This document shows positions 6,613 to 14,703 of a stretch of DNA of 52,482 nucleotides, in pieces. The notes below the pieces were generated by a model. It made no database searches. It was not told the origin of the DNA and saw nothing but the letters and a program-made list of their open reading frames with translations. Made by a program: the position numbers and the translations under genes. The stretch spans positions 257,647 to 310,128 of the forward strand of contig NZ_KQ950180.1 in NCBI RefSeq assembly GCF_001517975.1. Reading direction: 5' to 3'. The DNA is from Thermobifida cellulosilytica TB100 (GTDB lineage: Bacteria > Actinomycetota > Actinomycetes > Streptosporangiales > Streptosporangiaceae). Position 1 is the stretch's first letter; each line of letters begins with the position of its first letter.

Positions 6613-8913
6613 TCAGTCCCGGCCGACCAGGTTCTTCACCCGGCCGACGATGTTCTCGAAGTCGGTGCTGAAGGGCTGGTCCTGCACCATGTAGGTCCAG
6701 GTGGTGGAGGGCCGCTTGACCCCGGCCCCGGCCACGTCGAGGCGGCCGTCCACGACCTTCAGCTCCGCGAACATCTCGGCCGCGCGGGCGCGCGCCTCGT
6801 CGAGGAAGCCCTTGAAGGCGGGGACCGCGTCGCGGTTGAACTCGTCCAGCGGGTCGCGCCGTCCCAGGAAGCGCAGGTGGATGCCCTCGCGCAGGTCGGC
6901 CAGGAAGGCGTTGTGGTCGGTCCACCCCCGGTCCAGGTGGTAGAGGGTGACCAGGCGGGCCGCGCGGGCGACCTCCTCCTCGCCGACCTGTTCGACCAGT
7001 TCCTCGTAGGTGGCGGGGCAGTCCACCGCGAGCTGCCGGCTGCCCAGGTTGTCGTGGAGCACCGCGCGGCGGTGCTCCAGCACCACGCTGCGCTGGACGT
7101 CGATGAGCTTGTTGTACCGCCAGGTGTTGCGGTGCAGCTCCAGCAGTTGGCCCTCGGCAATGCGCTGCGCGTGGTTGACGGTCTGCCGCCAGGCCGGGTC
7201 GGTGATCTCCCCGTCGGCGGAGGAGACCCGGTAGCCGCGCGCCTCGGGCACGTTGTTGGTGATGAGGTCGTCCTCGACGCTGACGTAGAACACCGAGCCG
7301 CCCGGGTCGCCCTGGCGTCCGGCGCGTCCGCGCAACTGGTCGTCCAGGCGGCTGCTGGGGTAGCGGCCGTAGCCGATGACGTAGAGGCCGCCGGTCGCCA
7401 CCACCCGGTCGCGGTCCTTCATGTCGCTGCCGCCCAGGCGGATGTCGGTGCCGCGCCCCGCCATCTGGGTGGACACGGTGATCCTGCCGTAGGTGCCGGC
7501 CTCTGCGATGACCGCGGCCTCGTCGGCGTCGTTCTTGGCGTTGAGGACGACGCACTCGAGCCCGGCCCGCTCCAGGCGCTTGGCCAGCCGCTCGGACTCG
7601 GCGACGTCCTGGGTGCCGATGAGGATGGGGCGGCCGGTGGCGTGGACCTCGGCGACCTTCTCGACGAGGGCGTCCTCCTTCTCCTCGGCCGTGGCGTAGA
7701 GCCGGTCCTCCTCGTCCACCCGGATGTTGGGCTTGTTCGGGGGGATGACCGCGACCTCGAGCTCGTAGAACTCGCGCAACTGCTCGGCGACGGCCATCGC
7801 GGTGCCGGTCATGCCGCAGCGGATCGGGTAGCGCAGCACCAGCGACTGCACGGTGATGGAGTCCAGCACCTCGCCGGTCTCGCTGGCGGCCAGGTGCTCC
7901 TTGGCCTCGACGGCGGCCTGGAGCCCGTCCGGCCAGCGTTGCAGCAGCGCGATACGGCCCCGCGACTCGTTGATCAGCCGCACCTTGCCGTCCCGCACCA
8001 CGTAGTGCACGTCGCGCTGGAGCAGCGCGTGGGCGTGCAGGGCCAGGTTGACGCGGGAGAGCAGGGTGGTGTCCTCGGCGGAGTACAGGTCGACCCCGCC
8101 CAGGGCCTTCTCGACCGCGTCGATCCCCGCGTCGGTGAGGTGGACGTTGCGGCCGTCGTCGTCGACCCGGTAGTCGATGCCGGGCCGGAGCTTGCGCACG
8201 AGCTCGGCCATCGCCGCGTCGGACTCGGCGGGCTCGGCGGCGCCCGCCAGCACCAGCGGCACCCGCGCCTCGTCGACGAGCACCGAGTCCGCCTCGTCGA
8301 TGATCGCCACGTTCGGTTCGGGCACCACCAGGTCGGCGGGGTCGGTGGCGAGCCGGTCCCGCAGCACGTCGAAGCCGAGCTCGCTGACGGACGCGTAGGT
8401 GATGTCGGCGGCGTAGGCGGCGCGCCGCTCCTCGGTGGTGGACTCCTGGCCGATCCAGCCGACCTCGACGCCGAGCAGCCGGTACAGCGGCCCCATCCAC
8501 TCGGCGTCGCGCCGGGCCAGGTAGTCGTTCACGCTGAGCACGTGCACCCGCTGGCCGCGCAGCGCGAACCCGGCGGCGGCCAGCGCGCCGGTCAGGGTCT
8601 TGCCCTCACCGGTGGCCATCTCCGCGACGTGTCCGTCGAGCAGCGCCATGACACCGATGAGCTGGGTGTCGAAGGGACGCTCCCCCAGCGTGCGGCGGGC
8701 GGCCTCGCGGCCCAGCGCGCACAGCTCGGTGAGGTCGGAGCGGTCGTAGGGAAGCTCGGCGTTGCCGAGTTCGGCCGCGGCTTCGGTGAGCTCGGCGTCG
8801 CTCAGCGCGCGCAGGGCCTCCTCGCGCTCCTCGATCGTCTTCAGCAGCTTGGTATAGGGCTGGAGTGACACCGATCCGGGCCTGCCCAGAAGGCGTCGCA
8901 CACTCTCTGCCAT
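6613..8913 (-). CDS. secA2: Accessory preprotein translocase ATPase SecA2
   Basis: Cytosolic motor ATPase for export of a subset of proteins through SecYEG. At about 766 residues it is shorter than housekeeping SecA and lacks the C-terminal Zn/SecB-binding tail, as SecA2 does. It shows Walker A MATGEGKT (residues ~99-106), INDYLARRDAEWMGPL-type and DIDEAD-type motifs (here SVNDYLARRDAEWMGP and IIDEADSVLVDEA), the helicase motif GMTGTAMAVAEQL and the C-terminal motif STQMAGRGTDIRLGG. It closely resembles mycobacterial SecA2. ATG 8913 gives MAESVRRLLG; an upstream in-frame GTG at 8982 would add 23 basic residues and is also possible. A -10 like element lies at 9039-9044. Flanked by an orphan Cvn-type GTPase on the same strand. 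Confidence 0.93.
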   Translation of the reverse strand: MAESVRRLLGRPGSVSLQPYTKLLKTIEEREEALRALSDAELTEAAAELGNAELPYDRSDLTELCALGREAARRTLGERPFDTQLIGVMALLDGHVAEMATGEGKTLTGALAAAGFALRGQRVHVLSVNDYLARRDAEWMGPLYRLLGVEVGWIGQESTTEERRAAYAADITYASVSELGFDVLRDRLATDPADLVVPEPNVAIIDEADSVLVDEARVPLVLAGAAEPAESDAAMAELVRKLRPGIDYRVDDDGRNVHLTDAGIDAVEKALGGVDLYSAEDTTLLSRVNLALHAHALLQRDVHYVVRDGKVRLINESRGRIALLQRWPDGLQAAVEAKEHLAASETGEVLDSITVQSLVLRYPIRCGMTGTAMAVAEQLREFYELEVAVIPPNKPNIRVDEEDRLYATAEEKEDALVEKVAEVHATGRPILIGTQDVAESERLAKRLERAGLECVVLNAKNDADEAAVIAEAGTYGRITVSTQMAGRGTDIRLGGSDMKDRDRVVATGGLYVIGYGRYPSSRLDDQLRGRAGRQGDPGGSVFYVSVEDDLITNNVPEARGYRVSSADGEITDPAWRQTVNHAQRIAEGQLLELHRNTWRYNKLIDVQRSVVLEHRRAVLHDNLGSRQLAVDCPATYEELVEQVGEEEVARAARLVTLYHLDRGWTDHNAFLADLREGIHLRFLGRRDPLDEFNRDAVPAFKGFLDEARARAAEMFAELKVVDGRLDVAGAGVKRPSTTWTYMVQDQPFSTDFENIVGRVKNLVGRD

Positions 8914-9038
8914 TCGTCCGAACACCACAGCAGGGTAACGCTGTTCGCGCCGTTTCGGTTCCCCGGATGAGAGCTGGATCACCCCGGGTTTCGGTCACCC
9001 CTCCCGCCCCGGACCGAAACCCCCCATCCTGACCTGCT

Positions 9039-9044
9039 GTTATA
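9039..9044 (-). promoter_or_regulatory. Candidate -10 element upstream of secA2
   Basis: TATAAC on the minus strand, in extended context AGTATAAC, in an otherwise GC-rich gap between the GTPase gene and secA2. No convincing -35 hexamer is seen. The implied start of transcription near 9032 would serve either proposed secA2 start codon. Confidence 0.35.
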
Positions 9045-9120
9045 CTCCGGTCACTCTGTGCACGCCGACAAGAATTTTTTTCCTGCGCTGCCGGTCCCTC
9101 CCTCCGGCCCGCCGGACGCG

Positions 9121-9711
9121 TCAGTGGACGAGCTGGCGGCTCTGGCGGCGCTCCACCGCCATCGCGTGCTTGACCAGACTGATCAGGGTTTGCAGCACGG
9201 CCTCGCGCTTGCGGGCGTCGGTGGACACGATCGGCACGTCGGCGGGCAGGGCGAGCGCCTCGCGCAGCTCCTGCTCGGTGTAGCGGTAGTAGTCCTCCTC
9301 GGTCTCGAAGGAGTTCACCGCGATGACGAAGGGCAGCGGGTACTGCTGCTCGAAGTACTCGATGGCGGGGAAGCAGTCCTCGAGACGGCGGGGGTCCACG
9401 AGGACGACGGCGCCCAGCGCGCCGCGCGCCAGGTCGTCCCACATGAACCAGAACCGCTGCTGGCCGGGGGTGCCGAACAGGTAGAGCACCAGGTCGGTGG
9501 GGAGCGAGATGCGTCCGAAGTCCATGGCCACCGTGGTGCTCCGCTTGTCGGGGGTCTTGGACAGGTCGTCCACCCCGATGCTGGCGTTGGTGATCGCCGC
9601 CTCGGTGCGCACCGGAGGGATCTCCGAGATCGCGCCGATGAAGGTGGTCTTGCCGACGCCGAAGCCCCCGGCGACGATGATCTTCGTGGTGAGTTTCGGG
9701 GAATCGTTCAC
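9121..9711 (-). CDS. CvnD-type small GTP/ATP-binding protein (orphan)
   Basis: About 196 residues. GTG 9711 follows GAGGT and gives the family N-terminus MNDSPKLTTKIIVAGG. P-loop FGVGKTTFIGAI lies at residues ~14-25; a G2-like STTVAMDFGRI and G3-like LFGTPGQQRFWFMWDDL follow. The last resembles Ras/Arf DxxGQ with Asp replaced by Gly-Thr. Such proteins are the D component of Cvn (conservon) modules, which normally place kinase, roadblock and DUF742 genes immediately before it. None of those is present here (about 870 gene-free bases upstream), so this is a stand-alone copy. It probably works with roadblock/LC7 partners encoded elsewhere, in signalling or polarity (MglA-like). Frames extending the start to 9870 lack coding character. 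Confidence 0.88.
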   Translation of the reverse strand: MNDSPKLTTKIIVAGGFGVGKTTFIGAISEIPPVRTEAAITNASIGVDDLSKTPDKRSTTVAMDFGRISLPTDLVLYLFGTPGQQRFWFMWDDLARGALGAVVLVDPRRLEDCFPAIEYFEQQYPLPFVIAVNSFETEEDYYRYTEQELREALALPADVPIVSTDARKREAVLQTLISLVKHAMAVERRQSRQLVH

Positions 9712-10583
9712 GTGTTCGTTACCTCGGGACGCTGAGGGAGCGCGTGCGCGGCCCCGCTCCGGAAAGGTCCGCCGCGAATGCCGAGGGGCGGCCGGGCGGA
9801 CATGATCATCAGAAGGGAACCTAGCACCGTCTCCACCCACCCGCGGCGTTCTCCGCCGATTCGACTGCACGGTGAGACGGGGCGCACACCTGCGGTGCCG
9901 GCCTCAGCCGCCCGCGGCGCCCGCCGGGGCGCGGCCGCGTCCGCCCCGCCGCTGCGGCGCGGGAACAGATTTCCCGAAAGCGGCGACAGGGGTGAAACAG
10001 GATTCCCCGTTTTCCTCCGGAAAGAAAATGACGACCGCAGGACAATGCCCCCGAAACAGGGCGCTCCGGGGACCTGGAAGACAGGGCAGCGACATCGTGG
10101 GTTTTGGAGGGAAAACTCACGAGGGGGGACAAGTCACCGCCTCTCGCCATCTCCGAAACTAAGGCTACACTTTCCTGTCCCAGAAGGTCAAGAAAGAAGA
10201 AAGAACCGACTCGCAAACGGGAGATTTTTCCGAATCATCCCTGTCCAGCACCCATTTTGATCACCTGTACGAGTTTTTGGCGCCGTTATTTTCCGCGGAT
10301 TCCGCGGCCGCCCGGGCGGCTCTCCCCGTCCCCCTGATTCCGCCGCTCCCGGAGCAGGCCCCGGTCCGTTTCCGCCGCCCCGCCCGCCCGGAAATAGCGC
10401 TCTGCGGAAGCGCCGCACGCGCCCCGGCGGCGCGTTCCGAAACCCTTCCCCGCCGCACCCGGCGCTCTCCCGTCCGCGCCTCCCCCGCGGACCGGCGGAG
10501 GGAGCCGTGCGGCCCTCCCCCGCCCAGGGCCTACGATTGGGCCGTACGCCCAACGGTCCCTGGCTAAGGAGCCAACCGCACCC
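9712..10583. other. Gene-free region between GTPase gene and hisS
   Basis: About 870 bases with no convincing coding frame on either strand. It is heterogeneous in composition, with purine-rich and A/T-rich patches around 10020-10280 unlike the surrounding genes, and a CCGCGG-ATT-CCGCGG hairpin near 10300. It must contain the GTPase and hisS promoters. No RNA gene was recognised. Confidence 0.5.
10532..10583 (+). promoter_or_regulatory. hisS leader: -10 like element and RBS hairpin
   Basis: TACGAT (10532-10537) resembles a -10 box. It is followed by an inverted repeat TTGGGC/GCCCAA (10537-10542, 10548-10553). TGGCT (10561-10565) and AGCCA (10570-10574) then form a small stem whose loop holds most of the AAGGAG ribosome site (10566-10571) for ATG 10584. 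Whether this is regulatory is inference. Confidence 0.3.
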
Positions 10584-11900
10584 ATGTCCGAACAGCGCAT
10601 CATCCGGCCCACACCCATCAGCGGATTCCCCGAGTGGACCCCCCGCATCCGGTCCGTGGAGCTGCGCTGGCTGGACCATATCCGCAGCGGTTTCGAGCGC
10701 TACGGGTTCTCCTCGGTGGAGACCCCGTCGGTGGAGGCGCTGGACGTGCTGATGTCCAAGGGCGAGACCTCCCAGGAGGTCTACACCCTGCACCGGCTCC
10801 AGGCCGACGCCGACGACGACAGCGACGCGCGGCTGGGCCTGCACTTCGACCTGACCGTGCCGTTCGCCCGCTACGTGGCGCAGCACTTCAACGACCTCGT
10901 CTTCCCGTTCAAGCGCTACCAGATCCAGCGCGTGTGGCGCGGGGAGCGCCCCCAGGAGGGGCGGTTCCGCGAGTTCACCCAGTGCGACATCGACGTCATC
11001 AACGTCGACCGCATCCCGCTGCACTTCGACGCCGAACTGCCGCGCATCGTGCACGAGGTGCTCGCCGGGCTGGACCTGCCCGCCTGGACGCTCAGCATCA
11101 ACAACCGCAAGGTGCTCCAGGGCTTCTACGAGGGCCTGGGCGTCACCGACCCGATCGCGGTGATCCGCGCGGTGGACAAGCTGCACAAGATCGGCGCGGA
11201 CGCGGTGCGCGACCTCCTCGTCGACCGGGTCGGCCTCAGCCGCGACCAGGCCACGGCCTGCCTGGACCTGGCCCGCATCCGCGGCGCCGACGCCTCGGTG
11301 GTCGACGAGGTCGCCAAGCTGGGCGTGGGCAACGAGACGCTCTCCAGCGGCCTGGACGAGCTGGGGCAGGTGCTGGACGAGCTGTCGGACCTGCCGTCGG
11401 GCAGCGTCGTGGCGGACCTGTCCGTGGCCCGGGGCCTGGACTACTACACCGGCACCGTCTACGAGGCCGCGTTCGACGACGACCCCGGCTACGGGAGCAT
11501 CTGCGCGGGCGGCCGCTACGAGAACCTCGCCGGGCAGTTCATCCGCCGCTCCCTGCCGGGCGTGGGCATCTCCGTCGGCCTGACGCGGATCTTCGCCAAA
11601 CTGGTGGCCGAGGGGCGGATCAGCGGCGGCCGGTTCTGCCCGACCGACGTGCTCGTGGTGCTGCCCAGCGACGAACGGCGCGGCGCCGCGCTGGCGGTCG
11701 CGGCGCAACTGCGCGCCCGCGGCTTCAACACCGAGGTCTACCACCAGGCCGCCAAGATCGGTAAGCAGATCCAGTACGCCGCCAAGAAGGACATCCCCTT
11801 CGTCTGGTTCCCGCCGTTCGAGGAGGGCCGGCCGCACGAAGTCAAGAACCTGACCACCGGAGAGCAGGTCGAGGCGGACCCCGCCGCCTGGAACGGGTAG
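10584..11900 (+). CDS. hisS: Histidyl-tRNA synthetase
   Basis: Class II aminoacyl-tRNA synthetase that charges tRNA-His. 438 residues from ATG 10584 behind AAGGAG. Motif 2 is VWRGERPQEGRFREFTQCDID (about residues 117-136), the His-specific segment RGLDYYTGTVYEA lies near residue 284 and motif 3/GGRYENLAGQF near 310, then a C-terminal anticodon-binding domain from ~350. The N-terminus (ISGFPEWTPRIRSVELRWLD) and motif 2 resemble the HisRS form of bifidobacteria rather than the APKGTYD-type HisRS usual in streptomycetes and mycobacteria. It may be the only HisRS or a second copy. Not in an operon with relA/aspS as hisS often is. Confidence 0.93.
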   Translation: MSEQRIIRPTPISGFPEWTPRIRSVELRWLDHIRSGFERYGFSSVETPSVEALDVLMSKGETSQEVYTLHRLQADADDDSDARLGLHFDLTVPFARYVAQHFNDLVFPFKRYQIQRVWRGERPQEGRFREFTQCDIDVINVDRIPLHFDAELPRIVHEVLAGLDLPAWTLSINNRKVLQGFYEGLGVTDPIAVIRAVDKLHKIGADAVRDLLVDRVGLSRDQATACLDLARIRGADASVVDEVAKLGVGNETLSSGLDELGQVLDELSDLPSGSVVADLSVARGLDYYTGTVYEAAFDDDPGYGSICAGGRYENLAGQFIRRSLPGVGISVGLTRIFAKLVAEGRISGGRFCPTDVLVVLPSDERRGAALAVAAQLRARGFNTEVYHQAAKIGKQIQYAAKKDIPFVWFPPFEEGRPHEVKNLTTGEQVEADPAAWNG

Positions 11901-11967
11901 GCCACGCCGGACCGCACACGGCCGTCAGCGGTCGCGTCCGACACCGTGCCCTCCTGCTTCCTCCTCT

Positions 11968-12011
11968 CTTGCGGCTCCGCGGGACGTCCGCCGGGGAAGC
12001 GGAGCCGCAAG
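11968..12011. terminator. Inverted repeat between hisS and the first LuxR-type regulator
   Basis: Perfect 13-base arms CTTGCGGCTCCGC (11968-11980) and GCGGAGCCGCAAG (11999-12011) with an 18-base loop, 67 bases after hisS and 31 bases before the next start. It could be the hisS terminator or a regulatory structure in the leader of the regulator gene. Confidence 0.5.
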
Positions 12012-12042
12012 GGGACGACACCACGGTTGCAGAGACGAGACC

Positions 12043-14526
12043 ATGCCAGCGCCACGACACCACCTGCCCGCCCCCCGCACTCCGCTCATCGGCCGGGAGC
12101 GCGACGCCGCCGACCTCGGCCACCTGCTGCGGACCGTGCGGCTGGTCACCCTCACCGGTGCGGGGGGCATCGGCAAGACGCGGCTGGCGCTGCGGGTCGC
12201 CGAACGGGAGCACGACCGGTTCGCCGACGGGACGCTCTTCGTCGACCTGAGCACGGCCACCACCGGCGACCACGTGCTGTACTCGCTGGCCAACCGGCTG
12301 GGCATCGAGGTCGGCCGCGGCCAGCCGCTGCGGGAGGCGGTGCTGCTGGCGCTGCGCTCCTGCGACCTGCTGCTGGTCCTGGACACCTGCGAGCGCATCG
12401 TGGCCCCCCTGGCCGAGCTGTGCCGCGCCCTGCTGAGCACCTGCCCCCGGCTGCGGCTGCTCGCCACCAGCCGGGAGCCGCTGCGCATCCCGGGGGAGAA
12501 CGTCTGGCGGGTGCCCCCGCTGGAGCTCCCCCCCGCCGCGCGGGAGCTCCCCGCGGACGACTCCTGCTCCGCGGCCGTGTCCGGGAGGCTGAGCGTGCGC
12601 GAGGCGATGCGCTCCACCGCGGTCCGCCTGTTCGTGACGCGGGCCAGACAGGCGCGGCCCGGCTTCACGGTCACCCCCGACACCATCGACACCGTCGTCC
12701 GGATCTGCCGCATGCTGGACGGCGTCCCCCTCGCCATCGAACTGGCGGCGGCCCGGGTGCGCGTGCTGTCGGTCGAGCAGATCCTGGAGCGCCTCGACGA
12801 CCGCTTCACCCTGCTCAACAGCACCGACCAGCGGCTGCCCGAGCGGCAGCGCACCATGCGCGCGGTGGTGGAGTGGAGCCACGCCCTGCTCACCGACGCG
12901 GAGAAGGCCCTGCTGCGGCGCCTGTCGATCTTCGCGTGCTGGTCGCTGGACATGGCCGAGGGCCTCTTCACCGCGGACTTCGGCGACGAGCTGCTGCAAC
13001 TGCACGGCTCCCTGCTGGACAAGTCGCTGATCGTGCTGGAGGGGGAGTTCGAGGGCATCGCCTACTACCGGATCCTCGACACCATCCGGGCTTACGCGGC
13101 CGAGGAGCTGAGCGCCGCCGGCGAGGCCGAGACCTACCACCGGCGGACCCTGGAGTACGGGCTGTACTGGGCGAGCGCGTTCAACGCGGCCATGGGCTCG
13201 GCCCTGCCGTGGCGGGAGCGGATGAAGCTGCTGAGCCGGGTGGAGCGCAGCCTGGACAACCTCCGCTCCTTCCTGCGCTGGGCCGCCTCCCACGGCATGG
13301 CCGAGCCGGGACTGCGCATCTGCGTGATGCTGCGGGCCTACTGGCTGACGTTCAACCGCTGCGCGGAGGGGGCCGCCTTCCTGACCGCCCTGCTCGACGC
13401 GGCCTCCGACGACCTTCCCCCGGAGCTGCGGGCGCGCGCCCTGGTGCTGCACGGGGAGCTGACCCTGGACCTGGACGGCCCCCACGTCGTCCGGGAACGG
13501 CTCGCCGAGGGCCTGCGGCTGGCCGAGGCCGCCGACGACGCGGTCCGGGCCGACGCGCTGACCGCGCTGGCCAACCTCGCGCTGCGCACGCGGGAGTTCT
13601 CCGCGGGCGCGGACCACGCCGCCGGGGCCCTGGAGCTCGCGCGGCGCCTGGGCAACCGCCTGCTGGAGGCGCACGCCATGGAGCTGTGCGGCCGACTGGC
13701 CGACGCCGCCGGAGACCGCGCCGAGGCCCGCCGCCGGCTGTCGGAGGCGCTGGAGCTGAGCGAGGAGACGGGCTGCGGCTGGAACGCGGCCCGCTGCCAC
13801 GAGGCGCTGAGCACCCTCGCCCTCCGGGGGGGCGACTACGACCAGGCGGAGCAGCACCTGGACCGCGCGCTCTCCCTGTTCCTGGAGCTGGGCTCCGCGC
13901 TGGGCACCGCACGCTGCCTGGCCGTCCTGGGCCACCTGGCGGCGCGGCGCGGCGAGCGGCTCAAGGCGTGGGAGCACCTGAGCGAGGCCGTCCGCCGCAG
14001 CGGCCTGTCGGGGCGGCGGCTGGCCCTGGCCCGTTCTCTGGAGGACCTGGCCCGGTTCGCGGCCTCGGAGGGGATGACCGACCGGGTGGTGCTGCTGGGC
14101 GCGCAGGCCGAGGCGCTGCGCCAGCGGGCGAACGCGCCCTCGGCCGGCAACCGGATGCTGCGCGAGTACGTGGTGCAGCGGTGGGGGGCCGCGTCCGCGA
14201 CCGCGGCGTGGACCCGGGCCCTCACGCTGCCCCTGGAGGAGGCGCTGTCCGCCGCCCTGGACGACCCGCCGCTGGACGACGTGCGCGAGCTGACCTCGCG
14301 GGAACGCCAGGTCGCCGAACTGGCGAGGGCGGGGCTGTCCAACCGGGAGATCGCCGCCCGCCTGGTGATCAGCCAGGCGACGGTGGCGCGGCATATCGCC
14401 AATGTCTTCGCGAAACTGGGCATTTCCACCCGGGCCGAACTGCCGTCCCGGCTCGCACCGGCCGACGGGGAGCCCTGGGCCGACGGGGACCCGCACTCAC
14501 CGGCCGCCTCCGCCCGCCCCTCCTGA
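12043..14526 (+). CDS. Large ATPase-TPR-LuxR transcriptional regulator (first of a tandem pair)
   Basis: An 827-residue STAND-type regulator. N-terminal NB-ARC/AAA ATPase with Walker A GAGGIGKTR (39-47), Walker B LLLVLDTCERI and the sensor-like RLLATSREPLRIPGE. Then come a winged-helix part (AVVEWSHALLTDAEKALLRRLSIF) and a long helical TPR-like array (~400-720, repeats such as ALELARRLGNRLLEAHAMEL). The C-terminal LuxR/GerE helix-turn-helix is LTSRERQVAELARAGLSNREIAARL...ATVARHIANVFAKL near 750-800. These proteins are ATP-dependent switches, often pathway-specific activators; the ligand and targets are unknown. The next gene is a paralogue in the same orientation. Confidence 0.9.
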   Translation: MPAPRHHLPAPRTPLIGRERDAADLGHLLRTVRLVTLTGAGGIGKTRLALRVAEREHDRFADGTLFVDLSTATTGDHVLYSLANRLGIEVGRGQPLREAVLLALRSCDLLLVLDTCERIVAPLAELCRALLSTCPRLRLLATSREPLRIPGENVWRVPPLELPPAARELPADDSCSAAVSGRLSVREAMRSTAVRLFVTRARQARPGFTVTPDTIDTVVRICRMLDGVPLAIELAAARVRVLSVEQILERLDDRFTLLNSTDQRLPERQRTMRAVVEWSHALLTDAEKALLRRLSIFACWSLDMAEGLFTADFGDELLQLHGSLLDKSLIVLEGEFEGIAYYRILDTIRAYAAEELSAAGEAETYHRRTLEYGLYWASAFNAAMGSALPWRERMKLLSRVERSLDNLRSFLRWAASHGMAEPGLRICVMLRAYWLTFNRCAEGAAFLTALLDAASDDLPPELRARALVLHGELTLDLDGPHVVRERLAEGLRLAEAADDAVRADALTALANLALRTREFSAGADHAAGALELARRLGNRLLEAHAMELCGRLADAAGDRAEARRRLSEALELSEETGCGWNAARCHEALSTLALRGGDYDQAEQHLDRALSLFLELGSALGTARCLAVLGHLAARRGERLKAWEHLSEAVRRSGLSGRRLALARSLEDLARFAASEGMTDRVVLLGAQAEALRQRANAPSAGNRMLREYVVQRWGAASATAAWTRALTLPLEEALSAALDDPPLDDVRELTSRERQVAELARAGLSNREIAARLVISQATVARHIANVFAKLGISTRAELPSRLAPADGEPWADGDPHSPAASARPS

Positions 14527-14703
14527 CCCGGCCGCGCATTTCCGATATCGCCATTTCGAACAGCAAAAACATTCGTTCTGGTTGCGTCGGGCGGAAACAG
14601 CTACTAAGACAGAACGTGATGCACTTTCCTCCCTGTTTCGGTCCGTTCCCCGCAACGCGCGCTCTCCCCGGGCAGGACGCCGCGTTCCCGACCGCCTGAC
14701 CCC

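Noticed and set aside
6058-8868. 936-codon plus-strand frame opposite secA2
   Set aside because: SecA2 motifs are unambiguous on the minus strand; the plus frame is a GC-skew artefact.
9071-9080. T-run beside secA2 considered as a terminator
   Set aside because: It is a T-run on the plus strand, where no gene ends; on the minus strand it is an A-run and no stem precedes it.
9821-10216. Minus-strand 131-codon frame in the gap before hisS
   Set aside because: Poor coding character and no RBS; considered noise.
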